Below the pieces are notes generated by a model. It was not told the origin of the DNA. It ran no database searches and saw nothing but the letters and a program-made list of their open reading frames with translations. A stretch of DNA of 64,000 bases from contig JAEUTO010000011.1 in the NCBI GenBank assembly GCA_016787785.1, positions 496,001-560,000 of the forward strand, given 5' to 3'. The first letter of the stretch is position 1. Every line of letters begins with the position of its first letter. The position numbers were made by a program, and so were the translations under genes. This document shows, piece after piece, positions 7,896 to 16,024 of this stretch. Source of the DNA: Bacteroidia bacterium (GTDB lineage Bacteria > Bacteroidota > Bacteroidia > B-17B0 > Aurantibacillaceae).

Positions 7896-8957
7896 TTAAA
7901 CTATTTCTTTTAAATCACAATCATTTAAGAATTTTTCGCTTAACCTCGAAAAAGCAAAATCTGTTAAATTTTTTAAAGCACTTTTTGTTTGTGTTTTTTT
8001 AAAAGCTGTTTTGGTTTTTACAACATAAAATTTAGCATATAAGTGCTGGTGACTTAAAACGTGTTTATATAATTTTGACGTATGCAACAGATCAAATTTT
8101 TGACCGGCCGTTTGCAGTAATTTTGTATGCTTAAGCAATTGTTGTGTGGTAATTTCTTTATCAGATTCAATTAACAAGAACTCGTAAAGGCCTTTCCAAA
8201 TGTCGTTTGCGGCCCTTTTATTTAAATAGATAGCGTTATTCTTATCAATTAACACCACATAATTTAAAAATCTATTGGTAATCTTTATTTTTTTTGCTTT
8301 AACCGGCAATTCATGAATGCGCGCTGTTTTAAAAGCAAAACATTTTGCGTTGAACATACAATTTTCGCAATCGGGATTTACCGGTTTGCATAATTGTGAG
8401 CCAAATTCCATGATGGCCTGGTTGTGTATGCCCGGGTTATTTTTATCCAATAATTCTGTAGCCAGGGCTTGGAATTCTTTCTTACCCTGCCCCGAATCTA
8501 TGGGCGTTTCAACCCCAAACAAACGGCTTAACACCCTATAAACATTGCCATCTACCACGGCAAAGGGTAAATTAAAAGCAAAGCTGCTAATGGCCGCAGC
8601 TGTATAGTCGCCAATACCTTTTAAAGCCTTAATATCATTGTAATTGGAAGGAAATTTGCCGTTAAATTGATCATTTACAACTTTAGCTGTGGCATGCAGG
8701 TTTCGCGCTCTTGAGTAATAACCTAAGCCTTGCCATAGTTTAAGAACCTCATCTTCGTTAGCGCCGGCCAGCTGACCTATTTTTGGGTATTTTTGCGTGA
8801 ATTTTAAGTAATAGCTGGTACCCTGAATCACCTGTGTTTGCTGCAAAATGATCTCCGAAAGCCAGATCTTGTAAGCATCGGTTTCGCGGCGCCAGGGCAG
8901 GTCGCGTTTGTTCTTTTTATACCATTTTATAAGCCCCTGACTAAACCAATTTTCCAT
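7896..8957 (-). CDS. mutY: A/G-specific adenine DNA glycosylase
   Basis: Removes adenine mispaired with guanine or 8-oxoguanine. Visible features: catalytic Glu35 in SEIILQQTQV, helix-hairpin-helix LKGIGDYTAAAI with catalytic Asp136 in VVDGNVYRV, and the [4Fe-4S] loop Cys190, Cys197, Cys200, Cys206 with canonical C-x6-C-x2-C-x5-C spacing. A C-terminal MutT-like domain follows, about 225-353. The length (353) is normal. It is divergent from the HU-type gene. Confidence 0.95.
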   Translation of the reverse strand: MENWFSQGLIKWYKKNKRDLPWRRETDAYKIWLSEIILQQTQVIQGTSYYLKFTQKYPKIGQLAGANEDEVLKLWQGLGYYSRARNLHATAKVVNDQFNGKFPSNYNDIKALKGIGDYTAAAISSFAFNLPFAVVDGNVYRVLSRLFGVETPIDSGQGKKEFQALATELLDKNNPGIHNQAIMEFGSQLCKPVNPDCENCMFNAKCFAFKTARIHELPVKAKKIKITNRFLNYVVLIDKNNAIYLNKRAANDIWKGLYEFLLIESDKEITTQQLLKHTKLLQTAGQKFDLLHTSKLYKHVLSHQHLYAKFYVVKTKTAFKKTQTKSALKNLTDFAFSRLSEKFLNDCDLKEIV

Positions 8958-9042
8958 TATGGAGGTAAAATTAAGGCTTAAACCCTTATTAATGCTTAAA
9001 AAAAGAAATTCTTAAAAAATTTTCAATTAATAATAATAATAC

Positions 9043-9050
9043 TATCTTTG
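9043..9050 (+). promoter_or_regulatory. -7 element of the HU/IHF-gene promoter
   Basis: TATCTTTG is a perfect TAnnTTTG match, 47 bases before the start codon in the divergent mutY intergenic region. No clear TTTG -33 is present at the normal distance. Confidence 0.6.
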
Positions 9051-9096
9051 CCTCCCGTTTTAAAATACAATTAATTGATTTTAAATAGTTTGTAAA

Positions 9097-9411
9097 ATGA
9101 CCAAAGCAGATATTGTTAACGAAATCTCAGAAAAAACAGGCATTGAAAAAATGGCTGTACAAGCCACGGTAGAAGCGTTTATGAAGACCATACGCAACTC
9201 CATGGTAGAAGGAAAAAATGTTTATTTACGTGGGTTTGGAACCTTTGTAGTAAAAAAACGTGCCGAAAAGATCGGGCGTAATATTTCTAAAAATACAACC
9301 GTAGTTATTCCTGCGCATTATATTCCTGCGTTTAAAGCTTCAAAAACTTTTGCAGACAGGGTTAAACGCAATGTAAAAACAGCAGAACCAATACAAAAAA
9401 ACATGGATTAA
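9097..9411 (+). CDS. HU/IHF-family DNA-binding protein
   Basis: A 104-residue histone-like protein with the family's dimerisation helices (about 1-40), VYLRGFGTFVVKKR beta-arm start, and basic arm ending in PAHYIPAFKASKTFAD. Known members bend DNA and organise the nucleoid. The short polar C-terminal tail after residue 92 is slightly longer than in E. coli HU. The TPR gene follows seven bases downstream and probably shares its transcript. Confidence 0.9.
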   Translation: MTKADIVNEISEKTGIEKMAVQATVEAFMKTIRNSMVEGKNVYLRGFGTFVVKKRAEKIGRNISKNTTVVIPAHYIPAFKASKTFADRVKRNVKTAEPIQKNMD

Positions 9412-9418
9412 ATAAACG

Positions 9419-10243
9419 ATGAGCGTTAAAAAAACACAGTTAGTTTTAATTATTAGCGCTTTAGGTTTATTCGTTCTTTTATTTATTGCACCAAAAATTG
9501 CCCCAAAACACAGCGATGATGACGGGCACGATCATGCTACCAAGGCAAACCTTGCTTCGAGTGATGCGAATTTGGAGGTTTATTTGAACATGGCTCTTAA
9601 AAGCCTTGAAACTTCTAAAAAAAAGCAATACGATAAGATGCTTGCCGCGCAACAGTTAGATAGTGTGGTTGCATTTTGGGATAAAGCAAAAAGGCCCGAC
9701 CTTGCTGCCCATTATACCGAGCAATTGGCAAAAAAGCAAAATAATGCAGCAGCCTGGCTTAAAGCCGGTAACCGCTATTATTATGCTATCCAATTCATTC
9801 AGGATAAAACAGCAATTCCGGTTCTGTATCAATCTGCAAGCCGTTGTTTTTCTAAAGGACTTGAGCTGGAGCCAAATAACACCGATGCTAAAATTATGTT
9901 AGCCTCTTGTTATGTGGAAGGATCGGAAGATCCGATGGAAGGTATAAAACGCTTGAAAGAAATTGAAAAGACAGATAGCAGCAACATAAAACTGCAATTA
10001 ACCTTTGCATTTTTCTCGGTTAAAAGCGGGCAGTTGGATAAAGCAATTAGCAGGTTTAACGCGGTTACTAGAATAGATAGTAATTATATTGAAGCTTATT
10101 TGCATTTAGCAGATGCGTATGAGCAACAAGGTAACACAACAAAAACAATTGAAATGTTGCAAAAGTACTCGGCCAAAACAAACGATGTTACAGCACGACT
10201 AGAGATTAATAAATATATTGACCAATTAAAAAGTAAAAATTAA
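9419..10243 (+). CDS. Membrane-anchored tetratricopeptide-repeat protein
   Basis: A 274-residue protein with an N-terminal membrane anchor (about 6-24), a His/Asp-rich stretch (SDDDGHDHATK), then TPR-like helices about 45-270 (for example AAAWLKAGNRYYYAIQF, and IEAYLHLADAYEQQGN). Likely a periplasm-facing scaffold. It lies between the HU-type gene and the 29-residue basic protein gene, in one apparent operon ending at the terminator at 10350. Confidence 0.8.
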   Translation: MSVKKTQLVLIISALGLFVLLFIAPKIAPKHSDDDGHDHATKANLASSDANLEVYLNMALKSLETSKKKQYDKMLAAQQLDSVVAFWDKAKRPDLAAHYTEQLAKKQNNAAAWLKAGNRYYYAIQFIQDKTAIPVLYQSASRCFSKGLELEPNNTDAKIMLASCYVEGSEDPMEGIKRLKEIEKTDSSNIKLQLTFAFFSVKSGQLDKAISRFNAVTRIDSNYIEAYLHLADAYEQQGNTTKTIEMLQKYSAKTNDVTARLEINKYIDQLKSKN

Positions 10244-10261
10244 CAACTTAAAAATAAAATT

Positions 10262-10351
10262 ATGCCAAGCGGAAAGAAAAGAAAAAGACATAAAATGGCG
10301 ACACACAAACGCAAAAAACGTTTGAGGAAGAATCGTCATAAGAAAAAATAA
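10262..10351 (+). CDS. 29-residue AURKAIP1/COX24-like basic protein
   Basis: An ATG-started 29-codon gene, 18 bases after the TPR gene stop and directly followed by a terminator. The product begins MPSGKKRKRHKMATHKRKKR and is almost wholly Lys/Arg/His. It matches my knowledge of very short, highly conserved Bacteroidota proteins with an AURKAIP1/COX24 (mS38-like) domain, thought to be ribosome-associated. It is easily missed because of its size. The ribosomal role is inference from the family. Confidence 0.8.
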   Translation: MPSGKKRKRHKMATHKRKKRLRKNRHKKK

Positions 10352-10373
10352 TCAGCCTTAGCTGATTGTTTTT
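10350..10373 (+). terminator. Terminator after the short basic protein gene
   Basis: Stem AATCAGC (10350-10356) and GCTGATT (10361-10367), loop CTTA, then T-rich. It overlaps the stop codon of the 29-codon gene. Confidence 0.75.
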
Positions 10374-10468
10374 AGTAAAAAATTACTTTAACGGAAGACA
10401 TTTTTTGTTTTTCCGTTTTAGTTATTTTAATAATATAATAAATATGCGCCTTAAATTATAGGAGCTAT

Positions 10469-10492
10469 AGGTCGTGTTTTTTTGAACGACCT
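10469..10492 (+). promoter_or_regulatory. Hairpin in the leader of the RNase G/E gene
   Basis: AGGTCGT (10469-10475) pairs with ACGACCT (10486-10492) around a U-rich ten-base loop, 61 bases before the GTG start. It has no long T-run afterwards, so it is more likely a leader structure than a terminator. A second weaker stem lies at 10390-10417. Confidence 0.4.
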
Positions 10493-10553
10493 GTTTGACA
10501 ACATTCAATATTTATTGTAGCCAATACTATTAATAATTTAAAATATTACGCGC

Positions 10554-12110
10554 GTGAACCAAGAATTAATAATTAATTCCACGCCTAACGAAGTTGTTAT
10601 TGCCCTGCTACACGATAAACGTTTAGTAGAATTACACCGCGAAAAGAATAATTCAAAATTTTCGGTTGGCGATATTTACTTAGGCAAAGCTAAAAAGGTT
10701 ATGACAGGCCTTAATGCAGCTTTTGTGGATGTAGGATATGAAAAAGATGCATTTTTGCATTACCTCGACCTGGGACCTCAGGCCAACTCACTTATAAAAT
10801 ATGTTAACCAGTCGCAAAGCGGAAAACAAAATGTGAGTAACCTTATGTACTTTAAAAATGAGCCCGAAATTAAAAAAGACGGCAAAATTAATGAGGTCAT
10901 AAAATCCGGGCAAAATGTTTTGGTACAGGTTGCCAAAGAACCCATCAGCGCAAAGGGTCCGCGAATTACTACCGAAATTTCTTTAGCCGGCCGTTATTTA
11001 GTACTTATTCCCTTCTCTGATAAAATCTCTGTTTCGTCAAAAATTAGAAATTTTGATGAGAAGAAACGTTTAAAGGATCTTATGCAAACGATAAAGCCAA
11101 AGAATTTTGGCGTTATTGTGCGCACCGTTGCCGAAAACAAACCGGTAGCCGATCTTGAAGCTGATCTTAACGACCTTGTAAAACGTTGGGACGATGCTTT
11201 TAATATGTTGAAGAGCGGACAACCGCCTTTACGTGTTTTAGGTGAGGTTGACAGAACAAACGCTATACTTCGTGATTTTTTAAATGCATCTTTTAACGCT
11301 ATTCATGTTAACGATGCAAAAGTTTACGAAGACCTTAAACAATACATAAAAACCATCTCTCCGGATAAACTCGATATTTTAAAACACTATTCGGGCAAAC
11401 TTCCAATTTTTGATGCGTATGGAATTGAGAAACAAATAAAATCTTTGTTTGGAAAAACCGTGCACATGAAAAGCGGCGCTTATTTAGTTGTTGAACATAC
11501 CGAGGCTTTACACGTATTTGATGTGAACTCTGGTAACCGCGCAAAAAGCGACAGCAGCCAGGAAGAAAATGCACTTGAAGTAAATTTAGAATCGGCAGTT
11601 GAGGTTGCCCGCCAATTACGTTTACGCGATATGGGTGGTATTATTGTGGTTGACTTTATTGACATGCACAATGCTGACAACCGTAAGTTACTTTTTGATA
11701 AGTTGAAAGACGAGATGAAAAGCGACCGCGCAAAACATAATATTTTGCCGCCGAGTAAATTTGGTTTAATTCAAATCACTCGTCAACGTTTGCGCCCTGA
11801 AGTTAATGTTGAGGTTTTAGAAACTTGTCCTAGTTGTAATGGAACAGGTAAAGTACAACCAAGTATCTTATTTGTTGACCAAATTGAAAATACATTACGT
11901 TTTATAATTAAAGAACAAAACCAAAAAAACATTACACTAAATGTTCATCCATACATTGAGGCCTTTATTAAAAAAGGCGGTTTGTTTAGAAGCAAACAAT
12001 GGAAATGGTATTCAGAACACAAACAATGGGTTAAAGTACAAAGCATGGCCAGCCAGGGCTTTATGGAATTTAAATTCTTTAATAAAGATGGTGATGAGAT
12101 CGTAGTTTAA
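10554..12110 (+). CDS. rng: Ribonuclease G/E family endoribonuclease
   Basis: A 518-residue endoribonuclease of the RNase E/G family for rRNA and mRNA processing. It has an S1-like domain in the N-terminal 140 residues (GDIYLGKAKKVMTGLNAAFVDVGYEKDAFLH), a DNase-I-like domain with metal-binding Asp in VFDVNSGN and VVDFIDMHN, and the zinc-link motif CPSCNGTG that joins subunits. It lacks the long C-terminal degradosome arm of E. coli RNase E, so it is RNase G-like. It starts with GTG; no in-frame ATG is near. Confidence 0.93.
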   Translation: MNQELIINSTPNEVVIALLHDKRLVELHREKNNSKFSVGDIYLGKAKKVMTGLNAAFVDVGYEKDAFLHYLDLGPQANSLIKYVNQSQSGKQNVSNLMYFKNEPEIKKDGKINEVIKSGQNVLVQVAKEPISAKGPRITTEISLAGRYLVLIPFSDKISVSSKIRNFDEKKRLKDLMQTIKPKNFGVIVRTVAENKPVADLEADLNDLVKRWDDAFNMLKSGQPPLRVLGEVDRTNAILRDFLNASFNAIHVNDAKVYEDLKQYIKTISPDKLDILKHYSGKLPIFDAYGIEKQIKSLFGKTVHMKSGAYLVVEHTEALHVFDVNSGNRAKSDSSQEENALEVNLESAVEVARQLRLRDMGGIIVVDFIDMHNADNRKLLFDKLKDEMKSDRAKHNILPPSKFGLIQITRQRLRPEVNVEVLETCPSCNGTGKVQPSILFVDQIENTLRFIIKEQNQKNITLNVHPYIEAFIKKGGLFRSKQWKWYSEHKQWVKVQSMASQGFMEFKFFNKDGDEIVV

Positions 12111-12129
12111 ACATTAGATAAAATTAAAG

Positions 12130-12157
12130 AAGCCTCTGAAAAGAGGCTTTTTATTTT
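12130..12157 (+). terminator. Terminator after the RNase G/E gene
   Basis: Perfect eight-base stem AAGCCTCT (12130-12137) and AGAGGCTT (12142-12149) with a GAAA tetraloop and a T-run. Confidence 0.9.
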
Positions 12158-12203
12158 TATACAACTCTAATTTGTATTTTTAGCTATATATTCGGCCAAG
12201 CCT

Positions 12204-15113
12204 ATTAATTATTTTAAAAAAATACAAATTTTATTATCGGGCATTCAATTATTAAAAATAATTGGGCTTATATTTTCTTTATTTCTTTTTGATAATTTAT
12301 GTGCACAGCAACCTGCTTATTTTATTCTTGGCGAGAGCCAGTTTAAAGGCGTTCAAATTTATGATGCTGTACAGGACAACGATCTAAATTACGTGTTTGC
12401 AACAAACGAGGGGCTTTATTTGTTTAACCATTACAGCTACGAAAAGATCGAATGCGATAAAGCCAAAAGTAATTCGTTTTTTAATTTTGTAATGGATAGT
12501 AAGGGAATCATTTATTGCAATAACCTTAATAATCAGGTATTTCAAATTAAAAACAAAACCTGCTCTCTTTTTTATGAGTTAAAATCGGATGAGGCTAATT
12601 CAGATATAAGCCTTGCGGTAACTGGCAACAATCACGTTTTAATAGGCGCAAAAAAAATAATTGAGCTAAGTCCGCAAGGTATAGTAATAAATCGTATTTC
12701 GATAAAAAGACACTATTTAGGCCAACCTTATACAGATAAAAACCAAAACATTATTTATCATTTGGCCGCCAGCGATTCTGTCTTGGTGTTATCTAAAAAT
12801 AGAATTAGTAGGCACAAATTAAATTTCAGGTCGGGATCCATTCAAAAAAACGAAGTATTAAAATTTTTCAAAATTAAATCTTCCACTTTTGCCGTCAAGC
12901 TCAAAACAAAAACACTTTACAAGTTTAATGAAGAAACCTTTGATCTGGAAGAGTTGCCAAAAAATGAAGCGTTTGAACGAAGTGAATCGATCCGTCTTTA
13001 TTCAACCGATGATGTGCTTTGGGTTGCCGGAACCTTGCCGGGAACGCTTCTATTAGACGAAGCGTTAATGTCAAAAAAAAGTAATTTATTCTATCAGGAT
13101 TATTTTATCTCTAACATTTATAAAGATCGCGAAGGGAATATTTTGCTTAGCACTTTTGATAAAGGCGTGTTAGTTATTCAGGATATGCAAATACCTGATG
13201 TGATCCATTCGTTCAAAGACGATCCCATCACATCAATACAGTATGATTTGGAACTAGGCTTATTACTTGGCTCATCAAAAGGTAAACTTATGAGCTACAA
13301 AAACGAAACGCTTGATCTTATAAACGATAAAGGTAGCAGACCAATTGAGCGATTATATAACAGATCCGAATTCCCCTTGGTGCTCTTTGACGACGGCCAT
13401 ATTCGTGCTTACAACAAAAAAAATAAAAGCCTTAGCAATGTTTACGAGGCTTCGTTAAAAGATGCAATAATTGTATCAGAAAAACAATTTTATTTGGGCA
13501 CTAACCGGGGCATCATTAAATGTAATTGGAATGTAGATACAAGATTTGAATGTGAGGGTTTAAAACATTTCGCATTCAGGATCTATACAATGGCTTTTGA
13601 TCCCATTAGCGGATATTTATATGCCTCAACTTCTAATGGGTTATTTAAAATACTACCAGACGGCACAGGTACAGAAATAAAGTATAATAATGAGGCTATT
13701 TTTCCAAACACGTTGTACTATCATGATGGTAAAATTTATGCTCCCGATAAAAAAGGGGGCGTTTTAATAATAGAAGCGGGTAATGTAAAAAGCCTACTTC
13801 TTCCTACTGTTATTGGCAACCCCGAAGTAATTACAAAACTTATCATTCATAATAACAGTATCATTGCCAGATCATCAAAAGGCTTATTTCAATTTGATAT
13901 GAGCGGAAAACTAATGAATTCGCTAAGTATTTCTCAGGGATTTTCTTCAAATCGGGTGGTTGATTTTATAATTCAGGATGATCAACTATGGGTAAGCCAT
14001 ACAAATGGTGTGCAGCAAATTGATCTTAACAGCTTGCAAGAAAAAATCACTCCCGCTAGCATTCGTGTTTCGGAAGTAATAATTAATGAATCTCAAATAA
14101 ACTCTATCAATAGAACAAACCTCTCAAGTGGTGAACGAAAAATTCAATTTGTGCTCTCTTCTCCTACACTTCGAAACAGGGAAAATATACGCTACCATTA
14201 TAAGTTGGAGGGCAATGATAAGCAGTGGAACATTAACGATTTTAAGTCGAATAAGATTACGTATAATGCGCTTGCCCCCGGCAACTATACATTTTTGGTA
14301 AAAGCCGAAAAGCAGGGCGTTTTTAGTTCGGTTGTATCTTATCCTTTTAGTATTGCTTCACCATTTTATTCACGTTGGTGGTTTATCACTTTTATTGTGG
14401 CGGCGTTTTTAATAATAGTTTATTTAATTTATCGTTGGCAGCTAAATGTTCAACGTAAAAAATCAGAGCAGATAAATGAGTTAAATGCTTCAAAACTTAT
14501 TGCCATCCAATCGCAAATGAATCCTCATTTTATATTTAACGCGCTTAACTCTATCCAGGACCTTGTATTAAAAGGTGATGTAGAACACTCTTACTCTTAC
14601 ATTACAACATTTTCTAACCTTGTACGACGAACATTAAATTACTCTGAAAAAGATTTTATTGATTTTGATCAGGAAATTAAATTGCTTGAATTATATTTAT
14701 CATTAGAAAAATTAAGGTTTAAGAAGGAATTAAACTACACCATAGATTATAAAAATGTAGAAGACATTATGCTTCCCCCTCTATTAATACAACCATTTAT
14801 TGAGAACGCGTTAATACATGGTTTGCTTCATAAAGAAGGAGAAAAGAAGTTGAAGATAACTTTTGAGTTGAAAGAAATGCTGGTTTGCACGATAGAAGAT
14901 AATGGAATCGGTCGCGAAAAAGCTAAAGCCATTAAACTTAGGCAGCGTTCCGAACACGAATCTTTTTCAGGAAAAGCGATTCATAAACGTTTTGAAATTT
15001 TGAGTAATGTGTTTGAAGGAAATTTTGGCTATGTTTATGAAGATCTTTATAAAAATGAAGAGGCGATAGGGACAAAAGTTATTTTAAATATTCCAATAAA
15101 ACGTAAATTCTGA
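12204..15113 (+). CDS. LytS-type sensor histidine kinase with a periplasmic propeller
   Basis: Order of parts: signal peptide, two-component-regulator propeller repeats in the periplasm (to about nt 14040), a Y_Y_Y-type domain (ENIRYHYKLEGNDKQW...ALAPGNYTFLVKA), one membrane helix (nt about 14370-14440), a His_kinase domain with NPHFIFNALNSIQD (phospho-acceptor His at 14526-14528) and an HATPase with PFIENALIHG. The first normal start is GTG at 12393, but the frame is open upstream to 12171 and encodes a convincing signal peptide (NYFKKIQILLSG...IIGLIFSLFLFDNLCAQ). No ATG, GTG or TTG exists in that stretch, so initiation at ATT 12204 is my best guess. It pairs with the LytTR regulator 77 bases downstream. 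Confidence 0.85.
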   Translation: MNYFKKIQILLSGIQLLKIIGLIFSLFLFDNLCAQQPAYFILGESQFKGVQIYDAVQDNDLNYVFATNEGLYLFNHYSYEKIECDKAKSNSFFNFVMDSKGIIYCNNLNNQVFQIKNKTCSLFYELKSDEANSDISLAVTGNNHVLIGAKKIIELSPQGIVINRISIKRHYLGQPYTDKNQNIIYHLAASDSVLVLSKNRISRHKLNFRSGSIQKNEVLKFFKIKSSTFAVKLKTKTLYKFNEETFDLEELPKNEAFERSESIRLYSTDDVLWVAGTLPGTLLLDEALMSKKSNLFYQDYFISNIYKDREGNILLSTFDKGVLVIQDMQIPDVIHSFKDDPITSIQYDLELGLLLGSSKGKLMSYKNETLDLINDKGSRPIERLYNRSEFPLVLFDDGHIRAYNKKNKSLSNVYEASLKDAIIVSEKQFYLGTNRGIIKCNWNVDTRFECEGLKHFAFRIYTMAFDPISGYLYASTSNGLFKILPDGTGTEIKYNNEAIFPNTLYYHDGKIYAPDKKGGVLIIEAGNVKSLLLPTVIGNPEVITKLIIHNNSIIARSSKGLFQFDMSGKLMNSLSISQGFSSNRVVDFIIQDDQLWVSHTNGVQQIDLNSLQEKITPASIRVSEVIINESQINSINRTNLSSGERKIQFVLSSPTLRNRENIRYHYKLEGNDKQWNINDFKSNKITYNALAPGNYTFLVKAEKQGVFSSVVSYPFSIASPFYSRWWFITFIVAAFLIIVYLIYRWQLNVQRKKSEQINELNASKLIAIQSQMNPHFIFNALNSIQDLVLKGDVEHSYSYITTFSNLVRRTLNYSEKDFIDFDQEIKLLELYLSLEKLRFKKELNYTIDYKNVEDIMLPPLLIQPFIENALIHGLLHKEGEKKLKITFELKEMLVCTIEDNGIGREKAKAIKLRQRSEHESFSGKAIHKRFEILSNVFEGNFGYVYEDLYKNEEAIGTKVILNIPIKRKF

Positions 15114-15184
15114 TCCATTGCTAAAATAAATAGTATGATTGCTGAATTAAAAACGTATAACTTCAAAATCGTGAATTAAGTTTA
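15114..15184 (+). promoter_or_regulatory. Paired LytTR-type half-sites and -7 element before the regulator gene
   Basis: Half-sites TCCATTGCTAAAA (15114-15126) and ATGATTGCTGAAT (15135-15147) are 21 bp apart. TAAGTTTA (15177-15184), a TAnnTTTG-like -7, begins 63 bp after the first. It begins right after the kinase stop codon. It is the same motif as at the five downstream genes, with one extra base in each gap, and suggests the regulator controls its own gene. A transcript from here would have almost no leader before the ATG at 15191. Confidence 0.6.
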
Positions 15185-15190
15185 CACCAA

Positions 15191-15934
15191 ATGAATAAAC
15201 TAAGGGCTATATTAGTTGACGATGAAGAAGGGGCAAGAGATGTGCTTGAAAATCTGCTATTACGTTTCTGTCCTGATGTTGAATTAATTGCCAAATGCGA
15301 AAATGTAACCAAGGCGGTTGAGGTTATAAATAAAGAAAAGCCGGAGCTGGTTTTTTTAGACATTGAAATGCCCAACTATGCCGGCTACGAAATTGTAAAC
15401 TTTTTTAAAGAAATAAATTTCGAAATCATTTTTGTTACCGCGTATGATCAGTATGCCATTCGTGCTTTTGAAATTGCAGCTATTGATTATTTGCTAAAAC
15501 CAATTGATATCGAACGTTTAAAACTTGCCGTTGAAAGAGCGCTTCAGCAACGAAACATTCAGCAACAATCGCAGCGATTAAGCTTATTAAGTAATACATT
15601 AGAAAGCAAACAGCTTAAAAATATTGTGGTTAGCGATAAGGGACAACAAAATATTATACCTATTGAAAGTATAATCGCTATAGAAGCTCAGGAATCTTAC
15701 TGCATTATTCATACAACAGAAAAAAAGATCGTTGCAAGTAAAAATCTGAAACATTTTGAAACAATCCTTGAAAGTTTACCGCAGTTTATAAGAGTGCACA
15801 AATCTTGGATTGTAAATAAAGAACACATTAAAAATTATTCCAAATCCGATCTTTCAATTCAACTTTCAAATGGTTTGTTAACTAAACTTTCCAAATACAA
15901 AAAAGCAGAGTTTGAAACTGCTATTTCTTCTTAA
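15191..15934 (+). CDS. LytTR-family response regulator
   Basis: A 247-residue two-component regulator. The receiver domain spans about 1-120 with the acidic pocket D10/D11, phospho-acceptor Asp57 in FLDIEMP, and the LLKPID lysine. A LytTR DNA-binding domain spans about 150-247 (IVAIEAQESYC-like strand, then FIRVHKSWIVNKEHI). LytTR proteins bind paired direct repeats about two helix turns apart and often activate transcription. Such pairs are present upstream of this gene and the next five genes. Confidence 0.93.
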   Translation: MNKLRAILVDDEEGARDVLENLLLRFCPDVELIAKCENVTKAVEVINKEKPELVFLDIEMPNYAGYEIVNFFKEINFEIIFVTAYDQYAIRAFEIAAIDYLLKPIDIERLKLAVERALQQRNIQQQSQRLSLLSNTLESKQLKNIVVSDKGQQNIIPIESIIAIEAQESYCIIHTTEKKIVASKNLKHFETILESLPQFIRVHKSWIVNKEHIKNYSKSDLSIQLSNGLLTKLSKYKKAEFETAISS

Positions 15935-15939
15935 AATAG

Positions 15940-16008
15940 TCCATTCCTAAAGCCGATTGTCCGTTACTAAAGAATAAAAAAAGCTTTTGTTCTGAAGCGA
16001 TATGTTTG
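15940..16008 (+). promoter_or_regulatory. LytTR-type site and promoter, copy 1
   Basis: TCCATTCCTAAAG (15940-15952) and TCCGTTACTAAAG (15960-15972), 20 bp apart. The -7 element TATGTTTG (16001-16008) follows after exactly 28 bp. No normal -33 box is present; the second half-site lies just upstream of where it would be, as for an activator-dependent promoter. The start codon is 24 bp after the -7 start. Confidence 0.75.
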
Positions 16009-16024
16009 TATAAACTAAATTACT

